The notes: generated by a model not told the origin, from the letters alone. 64,000 bases of DNA from Vibrio syngnathi (GCF_002119525.1 NZ_CP017916.1:1860001-1924000), one strand, 5' to 3'; positions 29,606-38,453 are shown, numbered from the stretch's first letter. Made by a program: numbers and translations.

Positions 29606-30187
29606 TTAGTGACAGCTCTTTAATAATTGCTGCTTGCGTGGCTCTTGTAATAGTTTCCAGTGAATACCATCAATTGCACCCGCAAACTTCCAAAGTAATT
29701 TTAGGTCAACATCGTTTCCGTACGCTTCGCGAACCTTATTAAACACTTCAGATGCACCCAACTGCATAAACATTGAAACATCATCCACTCCAGCCTTTTT
29801 AACCATGCGTTCTAACGTCAGTTGCATGTTAGGCAAATCCCTTAATCTACGGCTAGCAGATGATTTTTTGAAGCTACGCTGCTGAATTGAATTATCGATT
29901 GAAGTACGAATAATACTATCCAATTCAGGATGCTCAGATGTAAAAAGATCCGTGATGTCGTAGTAATTCACGGTTGCTGTCGTCTGCTTTTTTACGTGAC
30001 GATACTTTTCACAATCAAGCCCCGTCAGCTTTTTATCTAATAACTTCCCACCTCGAATGAATACACAATCTTCACTCAATAAAGCGAACATCGCGTCATT
30101 TTGAAAGAGGCCAATACCTCCAAACATAGAGCGTTTTTGATGTTCACCAAATTGATTCACGTAATTAACAAATGCTGTCTCGGTCAT
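29606..30187 (-). CDS. tfoX: TfoX/Sxy family competence regulator
   Basis: Regulator that, with CRP, turns on natural-competence genes; in V. cholerae chitin triggers it. This 193-residue protein has the two TfoX domains: an N-terminal one (RSMFGGIGLFQNDAMFAL, residues about 18-36) and a C-terminal helical one (RLRDLPNMQLTLERMVKKAGV...LLWKFAGAIDGIHW). I call TfoX rather than the paralogue TfoY from the gene neighbourhood (serC, kinase/regulator pair, lysO, panP), which as I recall matches the V. cholerae tfoX locus. The start at 30187 has AAGGA 9 bases upstream, and that site can be masked by a hairpin. Confidence 0.88.
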   Translation of the reverse strand: MTETAFVNYVNQFGEHQKRSMFGGIGLFQNDAMFALLSEDCVFIRGGKLLDKKLTGLDCEKYRHVKKQTTATVNYYDITDLFTSEHPELDSIIRTSIDNSIQQRSFKKSSASRRLRDLPNMQLTLERMVKKAGVDDVSMFMQLGASEVFNKVREAYGNDVDLKLLWKFAGAIDGIHWKLLQEPRKQQLLKSCH

Positions 30188-30197
30188 ATCCGTTGAT

Positions 30198-30222
30198 CCT
30201 TAATCAAATTACCCCGATTAGG
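30198..30222 (-). promoter_or_regulatory. Hairpin that can mask the tfoX ribosome-binding site
   Basis: In the tfoX leader, CCTAATC pairs with GATTAAGG (one bulged A) across a 10-nt loop. The 3' arm contains the AAGG of the Shine-Dalgarno. In V. cholerae the tfoX leader is known to hide its ribosome site until the chitin-induced small RNA TfoR binds, so this is a probable counterpart. The fold is inferred by eye. Confidence 0.6.
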
Positions 30223-30385
30223 TTGATCGCCAGACAAGCAGCTTTTTATGCGAAAAATTTTAAATCTATTTAAATATTTAGGTGAATATTATGGTTTCAT
30301 TTGTCACCTTTGAAATAAATGATACTTCGAAAAGAAAAATAAGTCAGGGCTCAGTTCACATCAATCAGTTGAATATCCGTACTTT

Positions 30386-30406
30386 TAATGATTTACATCA
30401 CATTTA
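30386..30406. promoter_or_regulatory. Probable CRP-binding site upstream of tfoX
   Basis: On the minus strand the sequence reads TAAATGTGATGTAAATCATTA. The TGTGA half is perfect and the other half (TCATT) is partial, 6 bases apart as in CRP sites. It lies about 200 bases upstream of tfoX and 140 upstream of the divergent HDOD gene, so either could be controlled. Confidence 0.6.
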
Positions 30407-30543
30407 ACTATCAAATCACGCCAAAAATTTAATTCCTAGTGATACTCCCGTTCAAGTTATCAAAGCTTATGTGGTTCGATGAGTATTGCCTCGCAGCATC
30501 GTGGCTTGTAAAATGGTACGACATACATGTTCTTACTCTTAAT

Positions 30544-31464
30544 ATGAATCATTTATCATTTTTCTGGCTACCACAAAATAAAGCTCTTCTCCTTAAGGGC
30601 CTAGAATCCGAGTTTGCCCAACTTGTTGGACATTCCATCTCAGCGGGAAAAATAACTCTTCCTCCGATTCCTGAGGTTGTACTTAAAATTCAAAAGCTTT
30701 GTACTCTTGAACCAACAGGCGTCGCTGAAGTAGCCGAGTGCTTACTTGAAGACCCTGGGCTAACAGCAATCGTGATTCGTGTTGCTAACTCTGTTGTCTT
30801 TAACAGACGCAATATCACTTGTGTCGATGTTATGACGGCCGTATCGCGTCTTGGCATATTGAGGGTGCGTGACATTGTCACGGCTCAGGCTATTGAGCAA
30901 CTTAAACATTCCGTTAATTTGAGTAAAGAGTGTAACGAGCTATTGGTTCAGAGCGCTTCTGTATCAAAAGAACTCGCCGCAACTATGGTGTTAGTCACTA
31001 ACCTATTTAAAGAGCTATCCCCTACCGAATACCGTTATCTAGAACATGAAAAGTCACTACTTGTTGGGTTGCTCGCAGACATAGGTTTGTTCTGTTTGGT
31101 TAGCGAATATCACCTCTACCTAGACAACGGGAACTACTTAGATCACGACATCGCACTGCAAATATTCCAAGGCCAGTGTTCGGCGACAAGTAAGCTAGTT
31201 TTACGACGTTGGGGTTTCGACAGCGACTTTATCGATGTTTGCAGTAACACCATTAATAGTCACGAAGAACGCGAAGTGTCTTACCTTGATATTGCGCGAA
31301 TAGCTAACCACCTACTGATGTTTAGAAACAAGGATGACAACATCGATGAGCACGAAGTAGAACTGAACGTCACAGGAGCGGAAGTGCTTTATAAATTAAG
31401 CAACTTGAGCAAACAGGATTTTAATGCAAAGCTAAGTGACGTGATCAATACTAGCGGCTTCTAA
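30544..31464 (+). CDS. HDOD-domain signalling protein
   Basis: A 306-residue cytoplasmic protein whose residues about 45-250 match the HDOD (metal-dependent hydrolase-related) domain: ITLPPIPEVVLKIQKL, LLEDPGLTAIVIRVANSVVF, VSRLGILRVRDIV and LVGLLADIGLF. HDOD proteins act in signalling and generally lack nuclease or phosphodiesterase activity. I chose ATG 30544 (MNHLSFFWLPQNK); in-frame upstream starts at 30469 (ATG) and 30439 (GTG) lack good ribosome sites too, so the start is uncertain. It is divergent from tfoX with a CRP-like site between. Confidence 0.85.
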   Translation: MNHLSFFWLPQNKALLLKGLESEFAQLVGHSISAGKITLPPIPEVVLKIQKLCTLEPTGVAEVAECLLEDPGLTAIVIRVANSVVFNRRNITCVDVMTAVSRLGILRVRDIVTAQAIEQLKHSVNLSKECNELLVQSASVSKELAATMVLVTNLFKELSPTEYRYLEHEKSLLVGLLADIGLFCLVSEYHLYLDNGNYLDHDIALQIFQGQCSATSKLVLRRWGFDSDFIDVCSNTINSHEEREVSYLDIARIANHLLMFRNKDDNIDEHEVELNVTGAEVLYKLSNLSKQDFNAKLSDVINTSGF

Positions 31465-31518
31465 GTTACTGTTAAATTGCTAATAAATGTAATATGAAGT
31501 CAATGCAATGGGGAAAGC

Positions 31519-32424
31519 ATGTTTACAGGGATGATCTTTATATTTGCGCCACTCGTCGTGGGGTATCTTTTTTCAATATCAAACGCTCAGACGCTAGATT
31601 TTATCAACCGCTCTACTTCGCGGTTGATCTACGTGATTCTCGCTTTGATGGGACTAAGCTTAGCTGCCCTCGATAACCTAGGCAGTAACCTGCAGACAAT
31701 CCTTCTATACACCGCCACCTTCTTTGTCTGCTTAAGCGTTTGTAACCTAATGGCGCTGCCCGCTATTGATAAGTTACTGCCACTCCAGACAGATAGCTGT
31801 AACAAGAAACTTCCTCTATCTTCTATGGCGATGGAGTCTGGCAAACTCATCTTAGTGGTCGGTTCCGGCCTTATCGCTGGTTTGGTTCTGCCTATTGGAC
31901 TTGGTTGGGTTGATACCGCCAGTGAATGGATCCTGTTTGTTTTACTGTTCTTTATTGGCATTCAGCTACGCAATAGCGGACTAACACTTCGTCAGATCTT
32001 GCTCAACAAACACGGCATGGTAATCGCAATCGCGATCATCGTCACCTCAATGCTAGGTGGTATCATTGCGGCTTATATCCTTGATATCCCTCTGTTCAAA
32101 GCCTTGGCAATGTCTTCTGGGTTTGGCTGGTATTCATTAGCCGGCATCTTGATGGGCGACGCCTTTGGTCCTGTTTATGGCGGCGCTTCATTCATGCTTG
32201 AGCTGTTAAGAGAGTTAGTTGCCTTAGTACTGATTCCAGTGCTAATTCGCAGCTACCCATGTACTTCTATTGGCTATGCAGGCGCAACCGCGATGGATTT
32301 CACATTACCTGTCATTCAAACCACAGGTGGCGTTCGGTGCGTGCCAGTCGCCATAGTCAGTGGCTTTATCCTCAGCTTGCTTGTCCCGATTTTGATGTTG
32401 TTCTTTGTATCTCTTGCTAACTAG
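31519..32424 (+). CDS. lysO: L-lysine exporter, LysO/YbjE family
   Basis: Inner-membrane exporter of the DUF340/LysO family, about eight hydrophobic helices over 301 residues. It follows E. coli LysO closely: the start MFTG.IFIFAPLVVGYLF, the FFIGIQLRNSGLTLRQILLN helix, ALAMSSGFGWYSLAGIL with the following GP, and the C-terminal GATAMDFTLPVIQTTGG. The ATG at 31519 follows a GGGGAAAG ribosome site. No lysine riboswitch is evident in the 54 bases upstream. Confidence 0.93.
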   Translation: MFTGMIFIFAPLVVGYLFSISNAQTLDFINRSTSRLIYVILALMGLSLAALDNLGSNLQTILLYTATFFVCLSVCNLMALPAIDKLLPLQTDSCNKKLPLSSMAMESGKLILVVGSGLIAGLVLPIGLGWVDTASEWILFVLLFFIGIQLRNSGLTLRQILLNKHGMVIAIAIIVTSMLGGIIAAYILDIPLFKALAMSSGFGWYSLAGILMGDAFGPVYGGASFMLELLRELVALVLIPVLIRSYPCTSIGYAGATAMDFTLPVIQTTGGVRCVPVAIVSGFILSLLVPILMLFFVSLAN

Positions 32425-32598
32425 ATCGCAGGAATAGCGTTTGTTTTAGATTAGAATGCAACTCGAATACCCATGCCCAATACACAGATACAGTTACCGA
32501 AATAAAAAGACACTAAGTGTCATTGCTCAACAAATAATGATCACGGTAATCTGTAACGACAACGTTATAAAAAGAATAAACTTACAAAAGGAACCGCT

Positions 32599-33126
32599 AT
32601 GAAACGCCTTTGCGTCGCATTACTGCTAGCTTCAACTTCGACTTTCTCTTTTGCAGCAGATTCAATGTCTGAGACAAATCAGTGCCAAGCAAAAAAATAT
32701 GATGCGTACATCGACGCCTCTTTAGGTTGGTATGCCGATCTTGCGGCATTGACCTCTGAGCAATACCCAGAGCTAACAGAAGTAAGTGAGTGGTTCCTAG
32801 AAGGTCGTAAGCACCACTTTGAACTGAATCGTGCTGCGGTAAACTACTATCTAGTAAACGATTCAAGCAAAGTAGCTACCGAGCAATCTGTAGAAGGTTG
32901 GTTGCAATTAGAACAACACGACATTAAAACGCTATCAACACGTGATGATGAACTTGGTAAAATCGCGAAAACAACGTTCGACGACCGCCAATCAACGCCT
33001 CACGCTCAAAACTACGAGCTACGTTCTGCCTTTGCAGAGCTTCTTAGCCACCCCAAGCAAATCGACACAGCGCTGCAGCGTTACAACCAGTCGATTACCA
33101 AACTTGAAGCGATCAAGTGTAAATAA
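32599..33126 (+). CDS. Hypothetical periplasmic protein
   Basis: A 175-residue secreted protein with signal peptide MKRLCVALLLASTSTFSFA. The mature part is helical and acidic, with two Cys (CQAKK near the N-terminus and IKCK at the end) that could form a disulfide. AAAAGGAACC precedes the start. Not recognised; it looks like a conserved Vibrio envelope protein. It is upstream of panP on the same strand with a 118-bp gap. Confidence 0.8.
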   Translation: MKRLCVALLLASTSTFSFAADSMSETNQCQAKKYDAYIDASLGWYADLAALTSEQYPELTEVSEWFLEGRKHHFELNRAAVNYYLVNDSSKVATEQSVEGWLQLEQHDIKTLSTRDDELGKIAKTTFDDRQSTPHAQNYELRSAFAELLSHPKQIDTALQRYNQSITKLEAIKCK

Positions 33127-33244
33127 CCCTCAATTTACTATGCTTTTATGGGAAGTTGGATTTCATAATTAAGACGGGACATTGTTCCCGTTTTCGTTTA
33201 GATTATCCCGCTCGCGTCAATATAAGAAAAATAACTCGCTTGCT

Positions 33245-34888
33245 ATGGTTACGGAACAAAAAACAGCAGATGTTAGCTTCGACAGTCTTCTACGTATCTT
33301 TACAGTACCAGAAGGCCCAGACTCAACACTCACTCAAATCGAAGACAAACTTTCACGAAACCTGAATCAATTCTTACGTGAACACATTGTGGCTGAAGAA
33401 AAGCCGCTGCGTGAAATTGAGAAAGATTTTTCAAATGCTCATATCCCAGAGCAGCCTGAGTTTGTTTCTGAACATACTGAGCATCTCCTCGATTCTCTCG
33501 TGTCTCACTCGGTTCACACGTCTTCGCCAAGTTTCATTGGCCATATGACCTCTGCGTTGCCGTACTTCCTGATGCCGCTTTCTAAAATTATGATAGCGTT
33601 GAATCAGAATCTAGTAAAAATCGAGACCTCAAAAGCTTTCACTCCCCTAGAACGTCAAGTTTTGGGCATGTTACATCGCCTGATTTATCAAGATAGCGAC
33701 CAGTTTTATTCTCGCTGGATGCACAGTGCAAACCACTCTTTAGGTGCGTTTTGTTCTGGTGGTACCATCGCGAACGTTACGGCGCTTTGGGTTGCACGTA
33801 ACAATGCACTAAAGGCACAAGGTTCGTTCAAAGGCGTAGAAAAAGAAGGCCTGTTTAAAGCCATGAAGCACTATGACTATGAAGGCCTAGCCATCTTAGT
33901 CTCTGAACGTGGTCACTACTCTCTGAAAAAAGCTGCGGATGTACTTGGTATTGGTCAAGAAGGTCTAGTGTCTGTTAAGACGGATAACGACAACCGCATT
34001 TGTACGGACGATCTAAGACTCAAGATTGAACAGCTCAAACAGAACAAGATCAAACCTTTCGCCGTCATTGGTGTGGCTGGTACAACCGAAACCGGTAATA
34101 TCGACCCTCTAAGAGACATTGCTGAGGTGTGTGCCGAATCTGATTGTCATTTCCATGTTGATGCTGCTTGGGGCGGTGCGACTCTAATGTCGAACAACCA
34201 TCGTCACCTACTTGATGGTATTGAATTGGCTGATTCAGTTACGATTGATGCGCATAAACAGCTTTATATCCCTATGGGTGCTGGCATGGTTTTGTTTAAG
34301 AAGCCAGATGCGATGACCGCAATCGAACATCATGCTCAATACATCCTTCGTAAAGGCTCAAAAGACTTAGGTAGTCATACGTTAGAAGGCTCTCGTTCAG
34401 GCATGGCAATGTTAGTCTACGCCTCAATGCACATCATCAGTCGCCCTGGGTATGAACTGCTGATCGACCAGAGCATCAATAAAGCGCGCTACTTTGCCGA
34501 CCTGATTAAAGATCAAAACGACTTCGAACTGGTTTCAGAGCCTGAGCTTTGCCTACTGACCTATCGCTATGTGCCTGAATCAGTCAAAGCAGCACTACTC
34601 AAGGCTAAAGCACCAGAGCGTGTTGAACTGAATGAGCTACTCAATGAACTGACCAAGTTTATTCAGAAGAAGCAACGTGAAACGGGCAAGTCTTTCGTAT
34701 CGCGAACGCGCTTAAACCCCGAAATATGGGCGCATCAGCCAATCATCGTTTTCCGTGTAGTATTAGCAAACCCACTGACGGGCAACGATATTCTCTCTTC
34801 AGTGCTTGAAGAACAGCGTGAAATCTCTAAACTAGCACCTAACTTGATGAGTAAAATCACCAAATTGGTTAAGCTAATCAACGCCTAG
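33245..34888 (+). CDS. panP: PLP-dependent aspartate 1-decarboxylase PanP
   Basis: Group II PLP decarboxylase that makes beta-alanine from aspartate for pantothenate and CoA synthesis, replacing the pyruvoyl enzyme PanD in vibrios. PLP-binding features are CSGGTIANVTALW, HVDAAWGGA and the lysine motif TIDAHKQLYIPMGAG; SPSFIGHMTS near the N-terminus is typical. ATG 33245 (MVTEQKTADVSFDSLLRIF) gives 547 aa, the expected length; the track start upstream adds a non-conserved stretch. Gene context (tfoX, lysO, hexR) is typical of Vibrio. Confidence 0.94.
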   Translation: MVTEQKTADVSFDSLLRIFTVPEGPDSTLTQIEDKLSRNLNQFLREHIVAEEKPLREIEKDFSNAHIPEQPEFVSEHTEHLLDSLVSHSVHTSSPSFIGHMTSALPYFLMPLSKIMIALNQNLVKIETSKAFTPLERQVLGMLHRLIYQDSDQFYSRWMHSANHSLGAFCSGGTIANVTALWVARNNALKAQGSFKGVEKEGLFKAMKHYDYEGLAILVSERGHYSLKKAADVLGIGQEGLVSVKTDNDNRICTDDLRLKIEQLKQNKIKPFAVIGVAGTTETGNIDPLRDIAEVCAESDCHFHVDAAWGGATLMSNNHRHLLDGIELADSVTIDAHKQLYIPMGAGMVLFKKPDAMTAIEHHAQYILRKGSKDLGSHTLEGSRSGMAMLVYASMHIISRPGYELLIDQSINKARYFADLIKDQNDFELVSEPELCLLTYRYVPESVKAALLKAKAPERVELNELLNELTKFIQKKQRETGKSFVSRTRLNPEIWAHQPIIVFRVVLANPLTGNDILSSVLEEQREISKLAPNLMSKITKLVKLINA

Positions 34889-35247
34889 CCATTCAATTTT
34901 AGTTGCATCAAATTGAAAATTTCTTTCTTTTTGATGTAACTTAGCTGTCAGTTCATACTCAATTTGCATTCTTTTTGCTCTAATCCTCTTCCAATTCTGT
35001 AGTTTTCTAAAATTTTGTTGAGGTTTGTCATATTCTTAAGCATTGATGCCGTGTTTTTGTATTAGTGAATAGTATCTTGGGTTTATACTGACTCTATGGT
35101 GCTAGTTAGCTTGATATCTATTTGATGCAGTAGAATTTACAATACCGAATATAAGTTTGGTTTTGTCTTTTCCTATATTTGTTTCAGCCATACCCCCTGG
35201 TAAAAGATATTAACTAGCAAGTTGTTCTCTATACCCTTGTGAACACT
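34889..35247. other. AT-rich intergenic region upstream of hexR
   Basis: About 360 bases. A hairpin with TTGCATCAAA / TTTGATGTAA arms (about 34902-34942) just after panP may end its transcript. The rest is AT-rich and presumably holds the hexR promoter. No HexR-type TGTAATTAAATTACA box was seen. Confidence 0.5.
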
Positions 35248-36102
35248 ATGAATACATTAGAAAAAATACAAAAAAACCTGGAAAATTTCAGCAAGTCTGA
35301 GCGTAAGGTAGCCGAAGTAATTATGGCTTCCCCTCAAACTGCAATTCATTCTAGCATTGCTACCTTAGCAAAAATGGCTGACGTGAGTGAGCCTACAGTT
35401 AACCGCTTCTGTCGTCGTTTAGACACAAAGGGCTTCCCTGACTTTAAACTTCACCTAGCTCAAAGCTTGGCGAACGGTACACCTTACGTGAACCGTAATG
35501 TTGAAGAAGATGACGGCCCAGATGCTTACACGCATAAGATTTTTGAATCAACTATGGCTTGTCTAGATGTTGCTAAAAACAGTTTAGACGCGATGCAAGT
35601 AAACCGTGCGGTTGACTTACTGACTCAAGCAAAACGCATTTCGTTCTTCGGACTGGGTGCCTCTTCTGCTGTAGCCAAAGATGCTCAAAACAAGTTCATT
35701 CGTTTCAATATCCCAATCACTTGCTTCGAAGACATCGTGATGCAACGTATGAGCTGCATTAACTGCAGTGATAACGATGTTATTGTTCTTATCTCTCACA
35801 CTGGCCGCACTAAAAGCCAAGTAGAGATTGCGAACTTAGCTCGTGAAAACGGCGCGACGGTTATCGCTATCACAGCAAAAGACTCTCCACTAGATAAAGC
35901 AAGCTCTCTGTCTATCTCATTGGATGTACCGGAAGACACTGACGTTTACATGCCAATGGCAAGTCGTGTGGTTCAAATGACGGTTATTGATGTGTTAGCG
36001 ACAGGCTTTACGCTTCGTCGTGGTTCTGGTTTCAGAGAGAACCTAAAGCGCGTTAAAGAGTCACTTCGTGATTCACGTTACGAAAAGTACTCTCAGTTCT
36101 AA
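35248..36102 (+). CDS. hexR: HexR, RpiR-family regulator of central carbon metabolism
   Basis: DNA-binding repressor/activator that controls Entner-Doudoroff and glycolytic/gluconeogenic genes in response to KDPG. The N-terminal RpiR helix-turn-helix spans residues about 1-77 (SSIATLAKMADVSEPTVNRFCRRLDTKGFPDFKLHLA), followed by a SIS sugar-phosphate domain (RISFFGLGASSAVAKDAQNK...VIVLISHTGRTK). It matches E. coli HexR nearly throughout. I chose ATG 35248 (MNTLEKIQKNLENFSKSERK), 284 aa; the GTG at 35239 is in frame. It is monocistronic with a terminator. Confidence 0.95.
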   Translation: MNTLEKIQKNLENFSKSERKVAEVIMASPQTAIHSSIATLAKMADVSEPTVNRFCRRLDTKGFPDFKLHLAQSLANGTPYVNRNVEEDDGPDAYTHKIFESTMACLDVAKNSLDAMQVNRAVDLLTQAKRISFFGLGASSAVAKDAQNKFIRFNIPITCFEDIVMQRMSCINCSDNDVIVLISHTGRTKSQVEIANLARENGATVIAITAKDSPLDKASSLSISLDVPEDTDVYMPMASRVVQMTVIDVLATGFTLRRGSGFRENLKRVKESLRDSRYEKYSQF

Positions 36103-36154
36103 TCTTCTAAGGTACGAACAAAGTGCCTCTGAGATACGAACAAAAAGATAGCCA

Positions 36155-36187
36155 TTAAAAAACGGAGCCTAGTGCTCCGTTTTTGTT
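36155..36187. terminator. Bidirectional terminator between hexR and the alcohol dehydrogenase gene
   Basis: Stem AAAACGGAGC / GCTCCGTTTT with a loop CTAGT and a T run on the plus strand, A run upstream for the minus strand. Confidence 0.88.
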
Positions 36188-36230
36188 TGTCTGTTTTAAA
36201 TACCTTATACCGCGAACATATCGAAGACCG

Positions 36231-37550
36231 TCAAATAGTCCAACTATTGCCTTTCTCTACAACACTGTTCTCAGACGCATAAGAGTTAATAATGGTAAAA
36301 CTCGACTCGGCAGCCTGTTCTGGGGCAAGTTGATTAGCCTGGTTCATTGAGGCTGTATCATGATCCCCCTCTCCACAACTGCACTCCTCGCAAACCTCGC
36401 AAACCTCGCAAACCTGCTTCAGAATATGTACAAGCCTCTCTTGATTCAACGGTAAAGGGTTTCCTTTAATCGCCACTGATTTGAGCGCATCGGCAGACAC
36501 CTCATCAAACTGAGCTTCGCAGACACCAAATTCAAGTAAGCTTGGTAGCTTGAGTGCATCCAACACTTCAGATAACCAAGCAATCACCTCTTCTTCTTTT
36601 GCTTCTACGTTACCCGTCACTATCTGAGCGATTCGCTGATAACGCGCCAATATGTCGTTTCTTTGCTGCTCTTTCGCTACTGCTATGTTTTCTAACATCA
36701 CAAATGGCGCTAAGCGCGCTGTAATCACACTGTGCGGTGCAGATATCTTGCCTCCTAAGGCAGAAGCTAACCCATGAGCGGCACCAAGTTTGGCATTGGT
36801 TATTGCCATTCCTCCGAGCATAGAAGCGAAGGCAAGATCAGAACGCGCTTGAGGCTCATCGTAGATACACGCCTGAATGACAGAACCACTTAACTTGCGT
36901 AGCCCTTCTTCACAGATCATATCGGTTAACGGATTCGGTTCACCACACACATAGGCTTCCATTAGATGAGTAAAAGCATCCATAGCACCACGCCCCGATA
37001 AATACAGATTGGTACCATGAGTTAAAGTAGGGTCGACAATCGCAACATCGGCTAGCATGTCAGGGCTTCGAAGGCTGATTTTGACCTGATCTTGCCCTGA
37101 TTTCAGCACCGCGTTTTTAGTGACTTCTGCACCTGTACTCGCTGTGGTTGGAATAGCGATAAACGGAAGCGGTTTGGTTTTCAAAGGAACATTACGCCCA
37201 ACCACTTCGACATAGTCGTATAAATTACCTTGATTAGGTAAAACCGCCGCCAAAGCTTTCCCCATATCAATCGCACTGCCTCCACCCATGGCCACTACCA
37301 TGTCAGGTTTAAATCGCCGAGCAGACGTGGCAGCCTCTTCAACCATTTTGATATTGGGTTCACCCGAAACGGCTATGTGTTGGTAACGCATACTCTGCGC
37401 ATCGAGATAGTCAGTGACAATTGAAGTACGCTCTAATGCATTGCCAGTCACCAATAGCACGCTGTAACCGTATTGATTAAAGAGAGACAATGAAGCGGAA
37501 AGTGCTCCATCACCAAAGATGATCTTTGTAGATGTCATAAATTGAAACAT
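36231..37550 (-). CDS. Iron-containing alcohol dehydrogenase with repetitive Cys-rich tail
   Basis: NAD(P)-dependent group III alcohol dehydrogenase. The nucleotide-binding segment AMGGGSAIDMGKA lies near residue 90, followed by PTTASTGAEVTK. Metal ligands are expected at Asp and His in GAMDAFTHLMEAY and at the two His in AAHGLASALGGKISAPHS. The catalytic fold ends near residue 385, the usual family length, but the frame continues for about 53 more residues starting QVCEVCEVCEECSCG, encoded by a 9-bp tandem repeat. The tail may be a repeat-driven read-through of the normal stop. AGGAGG precedes the start. Substrate unknown. Confidence 0.9.
   Translation of the reverse strand: MFQFMTSTKIIFGDGALSASLSLFNQYGYSVLLVTGNALERTSIVTDYLDAQSMRYQHIAVSGEPNIKMVEEAATSARRFKPDMVVAMGGGSAIDMGKALAAVLPNQGNLYDYVEVVGRNVPLKTKPLPFIAIPTTASTGAEVTKNAVLKSGQDQVKISLRSPDMLADVAIVDPTLTHGTNLYLSGRGAMDAFTHLMEAYVCGEPNPLTDMICEEGLRKLSGSVIQACIYDEPQARSDLAFASMLGGMAITNAKLGAAHGLASALGGKISAPHSVITARLAPFVMLENIAVAKEQQRNDILARYQRIAQIVTGNVEAKEEEVIAWLSEVLDALKLPSLLEFGVCEAQFDEVSADALKSVAIKGNPLPLNQERLVHILKQVCEVCEVCEECSCGEGDHDTASMNQANQLAPEQAAESSFTIINSYASENSVVEKGNSWTI
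36387..36413. repeat. 9-bp tandem repeat (CTCGCAAAC x3) in the dehydrogenase C-terminus
   Basis: Three exact copies encode the repeated Cys-Glu-Val motif of the alcohol dehydrogenase tail. A unit length divisible by three means copy-number change keeps the frame. Confidence 0.9.
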
Positions 37551-37781
37551 GGTGCCTCCTGCGCCTATGACCGAACAAAACTGCGAGCTCTTGGTTATTG
37601 GAAAATTGATTTGGGGAAACTGGTGTTTTGGAATTTAATTTTTGAAATATGACCTTGGTATTTGCAACACAATCTCTGCATTCTAAATGCGAATACCCTA
37701 AAACGTCGTTACATAATGCTGCTTACCGAATATGGTTCCATACCCAGATAAAGGATGCCTCGTTCTATGTTTGTTTTTTTT

Positions 37782-37799
37782 GACAAGGTGCAACTTGTC
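37782..37799. promoter_or_regulatory. Perfect 6+6 palindrome, possible operator
   Basis: GACAAG and CTTGTC separated by 6 bases lie between the divergent alcohol dehydrogenase and grxA genes. It has the form of a dimer-binding site. The cognate regulator is unknown. Confidence 0.4.
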
Positions 37800-37921
37800 G
37801 CACTAAAGATGGATTAAAGTCGTAATCTTAGGGGTAATTCACACTCTAATACTGAGGAAGCTTAACGATGACAGTGGCCAGTAAACAATACTCTACCTTT
37901 TTATGATTAATATTTGTGCTG

Positions 37922-37958
37922 ATAGGCAAAACCTATCGTATTAAGAGGCAATTCCATC
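37922..37958 (+). promoter_or_regulatory. OxyR-like binding site upstream of grxA
   Basis: ATAG-N7-CTAT at 37922-37936 matches the core of one OxyR half site exactly, with the conserved A at position 10. A second, weaker half is in register 7 bases downstream (37944-37958). OxyR controls grxA in enterics, so the position 120 bases before grxA is sensible. The assignment is inference. Confidence 0.55.
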
Positions 37959-38076
37959 TTTATTTCCCCATGGCATTGAGGCATAGTTGGTTTTAAGAAA
38001 TTTTGATTGGCATTCATTAAAGAATAGTTAACATAGCTGAGTTAACGAGCCTCATCCCGTATTTAGGAGAAATTAA

Positions 38077-38340
38077 ATGTTTGTAGTTATTTTTGGTCGC
38101 CCTGCTTGTCCATTCTGTGTTCGTGCAAAAGAGCATGCTGAAACTCTTAAAGCTAAACGCGATGACTTCAACTACCGTTATGTTGATATCCACGCTGAAG
38201 GCATAAGCAAAGCTGACCTAGAAAAGACTGTTGGTAAGCCTGTAGACACAGTGCCACAAATCTTCATCGACCAAGACCACATCGGCGGCTGCACAGAATT
38301 TGAAGCATACGCAAAAGAAAATCTAGGTCTTTTCGACTAA
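38077..38340 (+). CDS. grxA: Glutaredoxin 1
   Basis: Small cytoplasmic thiol-disulfide oxidoreductase that uses glutathione to reduce ribonucleotide reductase and, in enterics, oxidised OxyR. It is 87 residues, with active site C11-P-F-C14, the cis-Pro segment TVPQIFIDQ and the GGCTEFEAY glutathione-binding end. It closely follows E. coli GrxA. TAGGAG lies upstream of the ATG. A terminator follows, and the YbjL-type transporter is the next gene, as in E. coli. Confidence 0.96.
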   Translation: MFVVIFGRPACPFCVRAKEHAETLKAKRDDFNYRYVDIHAEGISKADLEKTVGKPVDTVPQIFIDQDHIGGCTEFEAYAKENLGLFD

Positions 38341-38421
38341 GCGGAAATTTCTCATACGAGAATCGATGCTAACGCCTTGAACAGCTAACCAAAAGATGAG
38401 TTAGACTGGATGATTGATATA

Positions 38422-38453
38422 GAGCCCGCTCATCATTGTAGCGGGCTTTTTTG
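38422..38453 (+). terminator. Terminator of grxA
   Basis: Stem AGCCCGCT / AGCGGGCT with a T6 run. Confidence 0.9.

Larger units (their letters stand above)
37551..38076. other. Long intergenic region upstream of grxA
   Basis: About 525 bases between divergent genes, with no credible open frame. It holds the palindrome GACAAGgtgcaaCTTGTC at 37782-37799 and an OxyR-like half site at 37922-37936, annotated separately. No terminator that would mark a small RNA was seen. Confidence 0.55.

Noticed and set aside
30439..30543. Longer N-terminus for the HDOD protein (GTG 30439)
   Set aside because: The added 35 residues (mixed Trp/Leu) do not resemble the family and overlap the promoter region near the CRP-like site; kept only as an alternative start.
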